DNA of 42,682 nucleotides from Burkholderiaceae bacterium (GCA_030653255.1 JAURZS010000033.1:1-42682), one strand, 5' to 3'. Counted from the first letter of the stretch, positions 1 to 8,730 are shown. Made by a program: numbers and translations. The notes: generated from the letters alone by a model not told the origin.

Positions 1-314
1 ACGCCGAACACGGTCAACGGAAGCGAGCGCCGCTCGAACTCGCGCAGGATGCGCCAGACGCCCGCGCGCGAGCCGTATTCGTAGATGCCTTCCATGCTGA
101 GGTGGCGGTCGGCATAGCGCTCGGGATTGAACATCTCGGACAGGAACTGTTCGGAGCCGGCGTCACCGTGCAGCACGGAGTTTTCGCCACCCTCCTCGTA
201 GTTGAGAACGAACTGCAGCGCGATGCGAGCCTGCCCGGGCCACTGCGCATGCGGCGGATTGCGGCCGTAGCCGATCAGGTCGCGCGGATAGGGCAGGGTG
301 CTGTCGTAATTCAT
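1..314 (-). CDS. puuE: Allantoinase PuuE, N-terminal part (cut by window edge)
   Basis: The frame starts with ATG at 314 and runs off the left edge, giving about 104 residues. It begins MNYDSTLPYPRDLIGYGRNP and continues with QFVLNYEEGGENSVLHGD, which I recognise as the start of the polysaccharide-deacetylase-like allantoinase PuuE. This cofactor-independent enzyme hydrolyses allantoin to allantoate in the cytoplasm and is unrelated to the metal-dependent amidohydrolase allantoinase. The start lies 12 bases after the GntR stop, so the two are probably co-transcribed. The rest of the gene, and perhaps uraD, would lie beyond the edge. Family recognition is from remembered sequence character; the catalytic part is not visible. 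Confidence 0.85.
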   Translation of the reverse strand, partial: MNYDSTLPYPRDLIGYGRNPPHAQWPGQARIALQFVLNYEEGGENSVLHGDAGSEQFLSEMFNPERYADRHLSMEGIYEYGSRAGVWRILREFERRSLPLTVFG

Positions 315-326
315 GGGGGCTCGCGT

Positions 327-992
327 TCAGGACAGGGCCATGGAGATGTCATTGGCCGGCTGCTTGCGGTCGAAGGCCAGGCTTTCCTCGACATGCAGGA
401 GGTGTTCGGCCATGAGCTGGACGGCGCGCTTTTCATCCCGCGCGGCCAGCGCCTTGACGATTTCGGCATGCTCTTCGCTGGAGTGTTCTGCGGCGTCGGC
501 GCTTTGGTACATCAGGGTGATCAGGGCGCAGCGCGAAATCAGCTCGCCGAGGATGCGCGCCAGCACCTCGTTGCCCATGAGCTCGGCCATGCGCACATGG
601 AAGTCGCCCAGCAACTGGTTGCGCCCGGCGGGCTCGCCTTTTTGCACTGCGGCTTTCTCCAGTGCGACATGGTCCTTGAGGGCCCGGATCCTGGCCGGCG
701 TAAGTCCCCGCACAAAGGCACGGGTCATTTCGGATTCGAGCATCCGCCGCACCGCGAACACCTGCCTGGCCTCGTTGACGTCAGGCGCCGCGACAAAGGC
801 GCCGCGCGCCGGCTCCAGCCTTATCAGGCCCTTTTGCGCCAACTGGAACAAGGCCTGGCGCACCAGTGTGCGCGAGACGCCGAAATGGTCCGCCAGCTTC
901 TGCTCCGCCAGCTTGCTGCCGGGCAGCAGGCGGTGGTCGACAATGGCGCGGGTCAGCGATTCGACGATGGCGCGGGTCGTGGACGGTTCCAT
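327..992 (-). CDS. GntR/FadR-family transcriptional regulator of the purine genes
   Basis: The protein has 221 residues from ATG at 992. The open frame extends further upstream, but that part lies antisense to uraH and crosses the operator, so it is not coding. The N-terminal winged helix is at about residues 5-65, with LADHFGVSRTLVRQALFQLA as the helix-turn-helix. An all-helical FCD ligand-binding domain follows; DFHVRMAEL, EHAEIVKAL and AEHLLHVEE carry the Asp/His residues that often bind a metal in this family. It is divergent from uraH and precedes puuE. A perfect palindrome 27 bases upstream is a likely operator, so it probably autoregulates and controls both directions in response to a purine catabolite. 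The effector is not evident from sequence. Confidence 0.9.
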   Translation of the reverse strand: MEPSTTRAIVESLTRAIVDHRLLPGSKLAEQKLADHFGVSRTLVRQALFQLAQKGLIRLEPARGAFVAAPDVNEARQVFAVRRMLESEMTRAFVRGLTPARIRALKDHVALEKAAVQKGEPAGRNQLLGDFHVRMAELMGNEVLARILGELISRCALITLMYQSADAAEHSSEEHAEIVKALAARDEKRAVQLMAEHLLHVEESLAFDRKQPANDISMALS

Positions 993-1018
993 GCGAGGAA
1001 TGATAGCTTCAATCCCAA

Positions 1019-1034
1019 AAAGTGTATACACTTT
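1019..1034. promoter_or_regulatory. Perfect 16-bp palindrome, probable GntR operator
   Basis: AAAGTGTATACACTTT is a perfect dyad midway between the divergent starts of the GntR gene (992) and uraH (1068). GntR/FadR proteins bind short palindromes of this size, often with a TGTATACA-like core. The position would let one dimer control both transcripts. Binding is inferred; the symmetry is seen directly. Confidence 0.75.
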
Positions 1035-1067
1035 CTGTGGACGAAATTCAGGCGAACGGACATCACC

Positions 1068-1415
1068 ATGGGCTTGAGCACACATGTACTGGACACCATG
1101 CACGGCGCACCGGCCGCGGGCATGGCCGTGGCGCTGTACACCACGCAGGGCGAGCAGGCGCAGCTGGTCAGGCACTTTGTGCTCAATGCTGACGGGCGTT
1201 GCGGCCCCTTGTACGCGGACGGCGCTCTGCGGGCGGGCACCTACAGGCTGGTGTTCGACGTCGGCGCGTATTTCGACGCGCGCGGCGTGGTCCTGCCCAA
1301 GCCCTCTTTCCTGGACAAGGTCAGTCTGGATTTCGGCGTGGCCGATCCGGCGGCGCATTACCACGTCCCCCTGCTCGTGAGCCCATGGAGCTATTCGACG
1401 TACCGCGGGTCCTGA
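1068..1415 (+). CDS. uraH: 5-hydroxyisourate hydrolase (transthyretin-like)
   Basis: The protein has 115 residues, the usual length for HIU hydrolase. It starts MGLSTHVLDTMHGAPA and ends SPWSYSTYRGS; LSTHVLD with its histidine and the terminal YRGS tetrapeptide are hallmarks of the family and distinguish the enzymes from vertebrate transthyretin. It hydrolyses 5-hydroxyisourate, the unstable product of urate oxidation, to OHCU. The ATG at 1068 is chosen because the longer open frame upstream reads through the operator and into the GntR gene. It is the first gene of a run with xdhC, puuD and a glycerate kinase, and xdhC starts 10 bases after its stop. The urate oxidase that makes its substrate is PuuD, two genes downstream. 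Confidence 0.93.
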   Translation: MGLSTHVLDTMHGAPAAGMAVALYTTQGEQAQLVRHFVLNADGRCGPLYADGALRAGTYRLVFDVGAYFDARGVVLPKPSFLDKVSLDFGVADPAAHYHVPLLVSPWSYSTYRGS

Positions 1416-1425
1416 GCGGCAGGCC

Positions 1426-2307
1426 ATGAGCGCAACCCAGGCCGAGACATTGCTGCGCCGCCTGCGCGAGGCGCCTGCCGTGCTGGTGACGGTGGATGCC
1501 GCTCAGGGCTCGGTTCCGCGCGACGCGGGCGCCTGGATGGCGGTGTGGGCCGATGCCACGCTGGGTACCGTGGGCGGTGGGCGGCTGGAGTTTGACGCGA
1601 TCGCTCAGGCGCGCACCATGCTGATGGGCACCCCGGCGCAGGGGGCTGATGCGACCGGCGGGTCTGTGCTGATGCGCCGCTTCCCTCTGGGACCGAGCCT
1701 CGGCCAGTGCTGCGGCGGCGTGGTGCATCTGCGCTTCGAGCGCGTGGATGCTGCTGACCTGGACTTCCTGCGCGGGCGGCTGTTGGGGGCGATGGCGCCG
1801 GTGGCGCTGTTCGGCGGCGGCCATGTGGGCCGGGCCCTGGTGCAGGTGCTGGGCATGCTGCCTTTTCAGGTGCGCTGGATCGACAGCAGGGACGAAATTT
1901 TCCCGGACGCTGTGCCCGCCAATGTGGTGTGCGAACATTCCGACCCGGTGCAGGCGGCGGTGCGCCAGTTGCCCACCAGCGCCCGGGTTCTGATCATGAG
2001 CTTCAGCCACGCCGAAGACCTGGACGTGGTGGCGGCGTGCCTGCAGCGCCAGCGCGAACGCGCTGATCTGGCCTATATCGGCCTGATCGGCAGCAAGAGC
2101 AAATGGGCGAGTTTTCGCCAGCGGCTGATGCAGCGCGGATTCGATGACAGCGAACTGGCGCAGATCACCTGCCCTGTCGGTGTGCCAGGCATTGCGGGCA
2201 AGGAGCCCGAGGTGATCGCGGTGGCTGTGGCGGCACAGTTATTGCAAATAGCGAGTCCGCGAATAACGAGTCCTGTACTTCTGGCGGATTCACAGGCAAA
2301 GGATTGA
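1426..2307 (+). CDS. xdhC: Xanthine dehydrogenase accessory protein XdhC
   Basis: The protein has 293 residues. The N-terminal XdhC/CoxI domain includes GSVPRDAGAWMAV and the LGQCCGGVV cysteine motif. A Rossmann-type domain follows, with the glycine-rich ALFGGGHVGRALVQVL at about residue 125. In the family, XdhC binds molybdenum cofactor, promotes its sulfuration and inserts it into the XdhB subunit. The structural subunits xdhA-xdhB lie elsewhere in the window (7189-8649 and 4886-7192, minus strand), so the accessory gene has been separated from them and joined to the urate genes. The TTGATTCCC around its stop leads directly into puuD, so the two are probably translationally linked. Confidence 0.93.
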   Translation: MSATQAETLLRRLREAPAVLVTVDAAQGSVPRDAGAWMAVWADATLGTVGGGRLEFDAIAQARTMLMGTPAQGADATGGSVLMRRFPLGPSLGQCCGGVVHLRFERVDAADLDFLRGRLLGAMAPVALFGGGHVGRALVQVLGMLPFQVRWIDSRDEIFPDAVPANVVCEHSDPVQAAVRQLPTSARVLIMSFSHAEDLDVVAACLQRQRERADLAYIGLIGSKSKWASFRQRLMQRGFDDSELAQITCPVGVPGIAGKEPEVIAVAVAAQLLQIASPRITSPVLLADSQAKD

Positions 2308-2312
2308 TTCCC

Positions 2313-3512
2313 ATGGAAAGCTATCTTCTCGACTGGAGCAATCTGCTGCTGCGCTGGGTCCATGTGATCACCGCCATTGCGTGGGTGGGCTCGTCTTTTT
2401 ACTTTGTCTTTCTCGACAACAACCTGGTCCGGCCGACTTCGCCCGATCTGCTGGAAAAGGGTGTGGACGGCGCGCTCTGGGCGGTCCATGGCGGCGGCTT
2501 CTACAACCCGCAGAAGTACCTCGGTGCGCCAAAGAAAATCCATACGCACCTGCACTGGTTTTACTGGGAGAGTTATTCCACCTGGCTCAGCGGTTTCGCG
2601 CTGTTCACCGTCACGTATCTGTGGAGCGCCAGCACCTATCTGATCGACAAGTCACTGATGGACTGGTCGCCGGGCGCGGCCGTCGGTGTGGCTGTTTCTT
2701 TTCTGGTGGTGTTCTGGATGGTCTACGACCTGATCTGCCAGGCCTTTGGCTTTCGCAAGAACGGCGACGCCATCGTGGGCGTGCTGGTGTTTCTGGTGGT
2801 GTGTCTGGCCTCATGGCTGGCCTGTCAGTGGTTTGCGGGGCGGGCGGCCTTTTTGCTGATCGGGGCGATGATCGCCACGGCCATGAGCGCCAATGTTTTT
2901 TTCTGGATCATCCCGGGGCAGCGCAAGGTGGTTGCGGCCATGAATGCGGGGCTGCCCGCCGACCCGGTGCATGGCAGGCGCGGCAAGCAGCGCAGTGTGC
3001 ACAACACTTATTTCACGCTGCCTGTGCTGTTTGCGATGCTGAGCAATCACTACAGTTTCACCTACACCCATCCGCAGAACTGGCTGGTGCTGGTGCTGAT
3101 GATGCTGGCCGGCGCGATGGTCCGGCAGTATTTCGTCATGCGCCATGGCTACAAGCTGGGGCGCAATGGCAATCCCCTGCCTTATGCCCTGGTGGGCACG
3201 GCGGTGATTGCCGGGGTGATCGTGTGGCTGCGGCCTCCACCGCAGGCCGCAGCAGTGTCCGCGCCCGAGCCCTCGGGCTATGCCCAGGTGCGGGCGGTGC
3301 TGGAGCAGCGTTGCGTGATGTGCCACGGCGTACAGGTACAGATGAAGAATGTGCGTCTCGATTCGGCGGATGCACTCAAGCTCCATGCGCAGGGCGTCTA
3401 TCAGCAGGCGGTGGTGGCCCGCACCATGCCGATGAACAATGCCACTGGCCTCACCGATGCCGAGCGTTTGCTGATCGGGCGCTGGTTTCTGGCGGGCGCA
3501 AAGACGGAATGA
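2313..3512 (+). CDS. puuD: Membrane-bound urate oxidase PuuD with cytochrome c domain
   Basis: The protein has 399 residues from ATG at 2313. A TTG nine bases earlier is also in frame, but AAAGGA at 2298-2303 is well spaced for the ATG. About eight hydrophobic segments cover residues 1-310, starting SYLLDWSNLLLRWVHVITAI. A C-terminal cytochrome c domain carries the haem motif CVMCH at about residues 334-338, with a methionine candidate in RTMPMNNAT. PuuD-type enzymes oxidise urate to 5-hydroxyisourate and pass electrons to the respiratory chain instead of making hydrogen peroxide as soluble uricase does. No soluble uricase is present in the window, so this is probably the urate-oxidising step. 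The haem domain would face the periplasm and need cytochrome c maturation. Confidence 0.92.
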   Translation: MESYLLDWSNLLLRWVHVITAIAWVGSSFYFVFLDNNLVRPTSPDLLEKGVDGALWAVHGGGFYNPQKYLGAPKKIHTHLHWFYWESYSTWLSGFALFTVTYLWSASTYLIDKSLMDWSPGAAVGVAVSFLVVFWMVYDLICQAFGFRKNGDAIVGVLVFLVVCLASWLACQWFAGRAAFLLIGAMIATAMSANVFFWIIPGQRKVVAAMNAGLPADPVHGRRGKQRSVHNTYFTLPVLFAMLSNHYSFTYTHPQNWLVLVLMMLAGAMVRQYFVMRHGYKLGRNGNPLPYALVGTAVIAGVIVWLRPPPQAAAVSAPEPSGYAQVRAVLEQRCVMCHGVQVQMKNVRLDSADALKLHAQGVYQQAVVARTMPMNNATGLTDAERLLIGRWFLAGAKTE

Positions 3513-3519
3513 AGGCGTC

Positions 3520-4842
3520 ATGGTCTTGAACGTACCCGACCCCGCCCGCGCGCCGCGCGCGTTCCTGGAGCATCTGTTTCGCGCCGCAGTGCGCAGCGCA
3601 TTGCCGTTGCCCAATATGGCCGCGAAGCTGCCGCCCGTGCCCAGGGGCCGTACCCTCGTCATCGGCGCGGGCAAGGCCGGGGGCTCGATGGCGCAGGCCG
3701 TCGAGGCGCTGTGGCCGGCGCATGCGCCGCTTCAAGGCCTGGTAGTGACGCGCTATGGGCACATACCGTCCCGGCCTGAAGGTCTGCCCCGGCGCATCGA
3801 GGTCGTGGAGGCCGCGCACCCGGTGCCCGATGCAGCAGGGCTGGCCGCCGCGCAGCGCGTCCTGTCGCTGGCGCAGGGTCTGACGAAAGACGATCTGGCG
3901 CTGTGCCTGATGTCGGGCGGCGCGTCCGCGCTGCTGACGCTGCCGGCTGCAGGCCTGAGTCTGGCTGACATGCAGCGCATCAATCAGGCTTTGCTCGACA
4001 GCGGCGCGCACATCGGCGAGATGAACTGCGTGCGCAAGCATCTGTCGCGCATCAAGGGCGGGCGTCTGGCGGCAGCTTGCGCGCCGGCGCGTGTCGTCAC
4101 CCTGGCGATCAGCGATGTGCCGGGGGACGATCCTTCCGTGATCGGCAGTGGCCCGACCGTGCCCGATGCCACGCGCTGCGCCGAGGCGCTGGCCATTCTG
4201 AAACACTATCGGATCGCGCTGCCGCAGGCCGTGACCGAAGCGCTGGAGCGCGGCGAGCTGGAAACGCCCAAGCCCGCAGACGCGGCCTTCGAGGGCCACG
4301 AGGTTCACCTGATCGCCACGCCGCAGCAGTCGCTTGGGGCCGCCGCGCAGGCGGCGCGGGATGCGGGCCTGGCGGCGCACATTCTTGCGGATGATATGGA
4401 AGGCGAGTCGCGCGAGGTCGGCCGGGTGCATGCGGCAATGGCGCGGGCCGTGGCGCGGCACGGACAGCCTTTCGCACGGCCCTGCGTGATTCTGAGCGGG
4501 GGCGAGACGACGGTGACCTTGCGTCCCAGGGACGCGGCTCAGGTGCGTGGTCGCGGCGGGCGGGCCGGCGAGTTCTGTCTGGGGCTGGCCCAGGCGCTGC
4601 AGGGGCAGGCCGGCGTGTTTGCGCTCGCTGCCGATACCGACGGCATCGATGGCGTCGAGGACAATGCCGGAGCCTTTGTGACGCCAGACACCCTGGTCCG
4701 CGCAGCGCAGGCCGGACTCAGGATCGAGGACAGTCTGGCGCGCAACGATGCGTATGGCTATTTCGAAGCGCTGGGCGATCTGCTGGTGTGCGGGCCGACG
4801 CACACCAATGTGAATGATTTCAGGGCCGTGCTGATTCTCTAG
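3520..4842 (+). CDS. Glycerate 2-kinase (MOFRL/TtuD-type)
   Basis: The protein has 440 residues. It has the N-terminal DUF4147 domain (GRTLVIGAGKAGGSMAQA; CLMSGGASALL; NCVRKHLSRIKGGRLA) and the C-terminal MOFRL domain (VILSGGETTVTLR; ALAADTDGIDGVEDNAGAF). The family is often labelled hydroxypyruvate reductase TtuD, but characterised members phosphorylate D-glycerate to 2-phosphoglycerate. It starts seven bases after the puuD stop and is the last gene of the urate operon. This fits recycling of glyoxylate from ureide breakdown through tartronate semialdehyde and glycerate. The glyoxylate carboligase and reductase needed for that route are not in this window. Confidence 0.88.
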   Translation: MVLNVPDPARAPRAFLEHLFRAAVRSALPLPNMAAKLPPVPRGRTLVIGAGKAGGSMAQAVEALWPAHAPLQGLVVTRYGHIPSRPEGLPRRIEVVEAAHPVPDAAGLAAAQRVLSLAQGLTKDDLALCLMSGGASALLTLPAAGLSLADMQRINQALLDSGAHIGEMNCVRKHLSRIKGGRLAAACAPARVVTLAISDVPGDDPSVIGSGPTVPDATRCAEALAILKHYRIALPQAVTEALERGELETPKPADAAFEGHEVHLIATPQQSLGAAAQAARDAGLAAHILADDMEGESREVGRVHAAMARAVARHGQPFARPCVILSGGETTVTLRPRDAAQVRGRGGRAGEFCLGLAQALQGQAGVFALAADTDGIDGVEDNAGAFVTPDTLVRAAQAGLRIEDSLARNDAYGYFEALGDLLVCGPTHTNVNDFRAVLIL

Positions 4843-4859
4843 CCGACGACACGCAAAGC

Positions 4860-4885
4860 TGCCGACGCGCGGTTGTGTGTCGGCA
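4860..4885. terminator. Possible bidirectional terminator hairpin
   Basis: TGCCGAC at 4860-4866 pairs perfectly with GTCGGCA at 4879-4885, giving a 7-bp GC-rich stem with a 12-base loop between the convergent ends of the glycerate kinase (4842) and xdhB (4886) genes. There is no T-run on either side, so intrinsic termination is uncertain. Confidence 0.4.
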
Positions 4886-7192
4886 TCACGCCAGCACGTA
4901 CACCGCCTGCAGCAGGTTCTCCGGCGTCGCCGGGGCGTTCAGGCGCACCGGCTCGCCGTCTTCGCGCGCAGCGGCCACGGCTTCGCGCAGCGCCTCGAAG
5001 ACGCTCAGGGCCAGCATGAAGGGCGGCTCGCCGACGGCCTTGCTGCGAAACACCGTGTCCTGCGCATTCGGCGCGTGCCAGAAGTCAATCCTGAAGTGCG
5101 CGGGAACGTCGCCGGTGGCTGGAATCTTGTAGGTGCTGGGCGCATGGGTGCTCAGATGGCCCTCGGCATTCCATACCAGTTGTTCTGTGGTGAGCCAACC
5201 CATGCCCTGCACAAAGCCCCCCTCGATCTGTCCGATGTCGATGGCCGGGTTGATGCTGGTGCCCACGTCGTGCAGGATGTCGACTTTGAGGACCCGGCTC
5301 TCGCCGGTGAGCGTGTCGATGGCGACCTCGGTGCAGGCGGCGCCGTTGGCGAAATAGAAGAAGGGGCGACCGCTCAAGGTGGCTTTGTCATAGTGGATCA
5401 GAGGCGTCTTGTAGAAACCGTCGCTCCACAACTGGACGCGCGCATGGTAGGCCTGGTCGACGAGCTGCGCGAAGGGCATGGTGCCCGCGGGCGTGCGCAC
5501 CTGCCCTTGGGAAAACTCCACCTGGCCGGGTTCGCAGCCCTGCTGCCCGGCCGCGAACTGCGCCAGCCGCTCGCGCACCTGGCGCGCCGCGTGTTGTGCC
5601 GCGCGCCCGTTGAGATCGGTGCCAGCGGAGGCGGCCGTGGCGGAGGCATTGGGTACTTTGCTGGTGTCGCTGGCCGTGACCTGCACGCTGGCCATGGGCA
5701 CGCCGAGTTCATCCGCCACGATCTGCGCGACCTTGGTGTGCAGGCCCTGGCCCATCTCCGTGCCGCCATGGTTGACCTGCACGCTGCCATCGGTATAGAC
5801 ATGCACCAGCGCGCCGGCCTGGTTGAAGAAGGTGGCCGTGAAGGAGATGCCGAACTTCACTGGCGTGAGGGCCAGTCCACGCTTGACGACCGGATTGCCG
5901 GCGTTCCAGCGGTCTATCGTGTGCCGTCGCCGTTGGTAGTCGCTGGTCTGTGCGAGCCGGGCCATCAGGGGTCCGAGGATGTCTTCTTCCACCGGCATGC
6001 CGTAGTGGGTGGTGTTGCGCCCCGGTCCGCCGTAGAGATTGATCTGGCGCACGGCCAGCGGATCCAGCCCCAGATGGCGGGCCACGTCGCCCAGGATGGT
6101 CTCGATCACGATCATGCCCTGCGGGCCGCCGAATCCGCGGAAGGCGGTATGACTCTGGGTGTGGGTCTTGCAGCGGTAGGACGCAATCTCGACATCGGCG
6201 AGAAAGTAGGCATTGTCGGCATGGAACACTGCGCGGTCGGCCACCGGGCCGCTCAGGTCGGCGCTGAAGCCACAGTTCGCCGCGAGCATGAGCTTCAGGC
6301 CTGTCAGAAGACCCCGGGCGTCGAAGCCCACGGTCCATTCGTAGCTGAAGGGATGGCGCTTGCCGGTGACCAGAAAATCGTCGTCGCGGTCCAGGCGCAG
6401 CTTGACCGGGCAGCGGTGCTTGTGCGCGGCCAGAGCCGCCCACACGGCGATGTGCCCGCTTTGGGTTTCCTTGCCGCCGAAGCCGCCGCCCATGCGCCGG
6501 CATTCGACGGTGACCGCGTGGTTGTCCAGCCCCAGGGCGTGCGCGACCCAGTGCTGGACTTCGCCGGGGTGCTGGGTGCTGGAGTGGACCCGCCACTGGT
6601 TTTGCTCGCACGGGCAGACGTAGGCGACCTGCCCTTCCAGATAGAAATGCTCCTGGCCGCCGACCTCCAGCGTGCCGCTCAGGGTGTGCGTCGAAGTGTC
6701 CATGGCGCGCTGCGCATCCCCGCGCTTCACGAACACGGGCGGCAGCACGTAGCTCTCGGCCTGCAGCGCCTCGCGCACGGTGAGGATGGCGGGCAGAGCT
6801 TCGATGTCCAGGCGCACCTTGCGCGCCGCATGCCGCGCAGCCATGACGGAGTCCGCGACGACGATGCCCACGACCTGTCCGACATGCTCGACCCGGTCGA
6901 TGGCGAAGATCGGCTCGTCGCGGGTGAACGTGGCCAGGATTTTGTCGCCGGGGATGTCTTGCGCGAGCAGGACGCTTCGCACGCCGGGCATGCCGAGTGC
7001 CATGCTGGCGTCAATACCGAGCAGCCTGCCGTGGGCCACGGTGGACAGAATGGGCGCGGCGTAGAGCGTGCCTTTGATCTCGGGGATGTCGTCGACATAA
7101 GTTGCGGCGCCCGCCACTTGTGCGCGTGCACTCTCGTGGACCTGCGAGGTGCCGCAAGCCTCCGCGCCCACCAAGCCGGCAGCGGCGCTCAT
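4886..7192 (-). CDS. xdhB: Xanthine dehydrogenase molybdenum subunit XdhB
   Basis: The protein has 768 residues, the normal length for the XdhB subunit of two-subunit bacterial xanthine dehydrogenases. It opens with an aldehyde-oxidase a/b-hammerhead domain (AQVAGAATYVDDIPEIKGTL) and continues as the molybdopterin-binding domain (GGGFGGKETQ; RGFGGPQGM; HGGTEMGQGLHTK). The catalytic glutamate motif KAVGEPPF is near the C-terminus, at about E722. It hydroxylates hypoxanthine and xanthine to urate at the Mo centre. Its ATG overlaps the xdhA stop by four bases (ATGA), indicating translational coupling. The start MSAAAGLVGAEACGTSQ is preferred because of this overlap. Confidence 0.95.
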   Translation of the reverse strand: MSAAAGLVGAEACGTSQVHESARAQVAGAATYVDDIPEIKGTLYAAPILSTVAHGRLLGIDASMALGMPGVRSVLLAQDIPGDKILATFTRDEPIFAIDRVEHVGQVVGIVVADSVMAARHAARKVRLDIEALPAILTVREALQAESYVLPPVFVKRGDAQRAMDTSTHTLSGTLEVGGQEHFYLEGQVAYVCPCEQNQWRVHSSTQHPGEVQHWVAHALGLDNHAVTVECRRMGGGFGGKETQSGHIAVWAALAAHKHRCPVKLRLDRDDDFLVTGKRHPFSYEWTVGFDARGLLTGLKLMLAANCGFSADLSGPVADRAVFHADNAYFLADVEIASYRCKTHTQSHTAFRGFGGPQGMIVIETILGDVARHLGLDPLAVRQINLYGGPGRNTTHYGMPVEEDILGPLMARLAQTSDYQRRRHTIDRWNAGNPVVKRGLALTPVKFGISFTATFFNQAGALVHVYTDGSVQVNHGGTEMGQGLHTKVAQIVADELGVPMASVQVTASDTSKVPNASATAASAGTDLNGRAAQHAARQVRERLAQFAAGQQGCEPGQVEFSQGQVRTPAGTMPFAQLVDQAYHARVQLWSDGFYKTPLIHYDKATLSGRPFFYFANGAACTEVAIDTLTGESRVLKVDILHDVGTSINPAIDIGQIEGGFVQGMGWLTTEQLVWNAEGHLSTHAPSTYKIPATGDVPAHFRIDFWHAPNAQDTVFRSKAVGEPPFMLALSVFEALREAVAAAREDGEPVRLNAPATPENLLQAVYVLA

Positions 7193-8649
7193 GCAGCATC
7201 CTCCAGAACGAAGCGCTCCAGATGGACCTGTCGCAACCCCTGGCTTTCGAGCCAGAAACGTTGCATCAGATTGCCCAGGACCGTGCTTCGGTAGTCTGCC
7301 GAGGCGCGCATGTCGGAGATGGGCTTGAACTGCGCGCGCAGTGCCTGGGCGCCGCGCTGCGCCGCATCAAGCGTCCAGGGCTGGCCGATAAGAGCGGCTT
7401 CGGCCTGTGTTGCGCGCACGGGCGTGGCGGCGACGCCGCCCGCACCGATGGAGGCTTGCAGCACGCGGCCGTCCTTGATCTGCAGACGCAAGGCCAGGCA
7501 GACCGCCGAGATGTCGTCGTCGTAGCGCTTGGATATCTTGTACACGCGCATCAGTTCTCCGGCCTGTGCCTTGGGTACCTTGATCCAGGCCAGCAGTTCG
7601 TCGGCGGCCATGATGTTCCGGCGGTAGCCACTATAGAGCCGCTCCAGCGGCAGCTCGCGATGGCCACGCTGACTCATGAGCACGATGCTGGCGCTCAGGG
7701 CGATCAGCAGCGGCATGGAGTCGCCGATGGGCGAGCCATTGGCCACGTTGCCGCCCAGCGTGCCCGCGTTGCGCACCGGCAGGCCGGCGAAGCGCGCGGC
7801 AAAGGCGCCGAGCTGCGGGCGGTCCTGGCGCAGGGCTTCGAAGGCGTCGTTCAGGGTGACGGCCGCACCGATGGCAATGTGATGGGGGTAGACCTCGATG
7901 CGCCGGAGTTCACGCGCGCGGGTGACGTCCAGCACCTTGGGGAAACGCCGGTGCATCTTGGTGATCCACAGGCCGGCGTCGGTGCAGCCGGCGACGAGCT
8001 GTGCGTCGGGGTGCGCTGCACGCGCTGTCAGCAATGCGCGCAAGCTGCCCGGGGCAAGGTATTGCGTGGACGAACGGGAGGTGTCGTGCAGGGCTCTGAG
8101 CGCCGACAGGATTGCCGCCTCGTCGACCGGCGCGGCCGGAAGGCTCGCCATTTGTTGTGCCGCTTCAAGGATGGGCCGGTACCCGGTGCACCGGCACAGG
8201 TTGCCTGAGAGCTCTTCCTGCGCCAGTTCGCGCGTGATAGGCGTGGGCCGGGCGCAGGCCACATGGTTCTGGTACATGCCGAACAGGCTCATGACGAAGC
8301 CCGGCGTGCAGAAGCCGCATTGCGAACCGTGGCAGTCGACCAGGGCCTGCTGTGCCGGATGCAGCGTGCCGTCGGCGGCGGCCAGGTCCTCCACGGTCCA
8401 CAGGGCCATGCCGTCGATGGAGTGCGCCAGACGGATGCAGCTGTTGATGGCTCGGTAGCGCAGGCGACCCGCGTCTTCCTCGCCGATCACCACGGTGCAG
8501 GCGCCGCAGTCGCCCTCGCCGCAGCCTTCCTTGGTGCCGGTGCAGCCCAGGTCTTCACGCAGCACTTCCAGCAGGGTGCGATCGGGTGGTACATTGGTCA
8601 GCGATACCGTTTGGCCGCGACGCAGAAATCGGAACGTTCGGGTGTCCAT
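7189..8649 (-). CDS. xdhA: Xanthine dehydrogenase FeS/FAD subunit XdhA
   Basis: The protein has 486 residues from the ATG at 8649. A longer frame starting at a GTG at 8799 would overlap the LysR gene and adds residues unlike the family. The plant-type 2Fe-2S motif has C43, C48, C51 and C71 (EGCGEGDCGAC). The second 2Fe-2S motif has C111, C114, C152 and C154 (QCGFCTPGF; GNLCRCTGYRP). A FAD-binding domain with RNAGTLGGNVANGSPIGD and a CO-dehydrogenase-type C-terminal domain follow. It takes electrons from the Mo centre of XdhB to FAD and then NAD+. It is divergent from a LysR gene, across 93 bases that hold a LysR-like box. Confidence 0.95.
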   Translation of the reverse strand: MDTRTFRFLRRGQTVSLTNVPPDRTLLEVLREDLGCTGTKEGCGEGDCGACTVVIGEEDAGRLRYRAINSCIRLAHSIDGMALWTVEDLAAADGTLHPAQQALVDCHGSQCGFCTPGFVMSLFGMYQNHVACARPTPITRELAQEELSGNLCRCTGYRPILEAAQQMASLPAAPVDEAAILSALRALHDTSRSSTQYLAPGSLRALLTARAAHPDAQLVAGCTDAGLWITKMHRRFPKVLDVTRARELRRIEVYPHHIAIGAAVTLNDAFEALRQDRPQLGAFAARFAGLPVRNAGTLGGNVANGSPIGDSMPLLIALSASIVLMSQRGHRELPLERLYSGYRRNIMAADELLAWIKVPKAQAGELMRVYKISKRYDDDISAVCLALRLQIKDGRVLQASIGAGGVAATPVRATQAEAALIGQPWTLDAAQRGAQALRAQFKPISDMRASADYRSTVLGNLMQRFWLESQGLRQVHLERFVLEDAA

Positions 8650-8711
8650 AGGGCTTTCAGGCTCAGGCCTCGCAGCCAAGGGTAGGCCGCTGTTGGCAGC
8701 CCGACATAGGT

Positions 8712-8730
8712 ATTCGCATATGACAGGAAT
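8712..8730. promoter_or_regulatory. Candidate LysR box (ATTC-N11-GAAT)
   Basis: ATTC at 8712-8715 and GAAT at 8727-8730 form a dyad with the T-N11-A geometry typical of LysR-family binding sites. It lies 13 bases before the LysR start and 63 bases upstream of xdhA, where it could both autoregulate the regulator and activate xdhAB. A four-base dyad can arise by chance. Confidence 0.45.

Noticed and set aside
4877-7294. 805-codon plus-strand open frame opposite xdhB
   Set aside because: It is antisense to xdhB, which carries complete molybdenum-hydroxylase motifs; the reverse frame has none.
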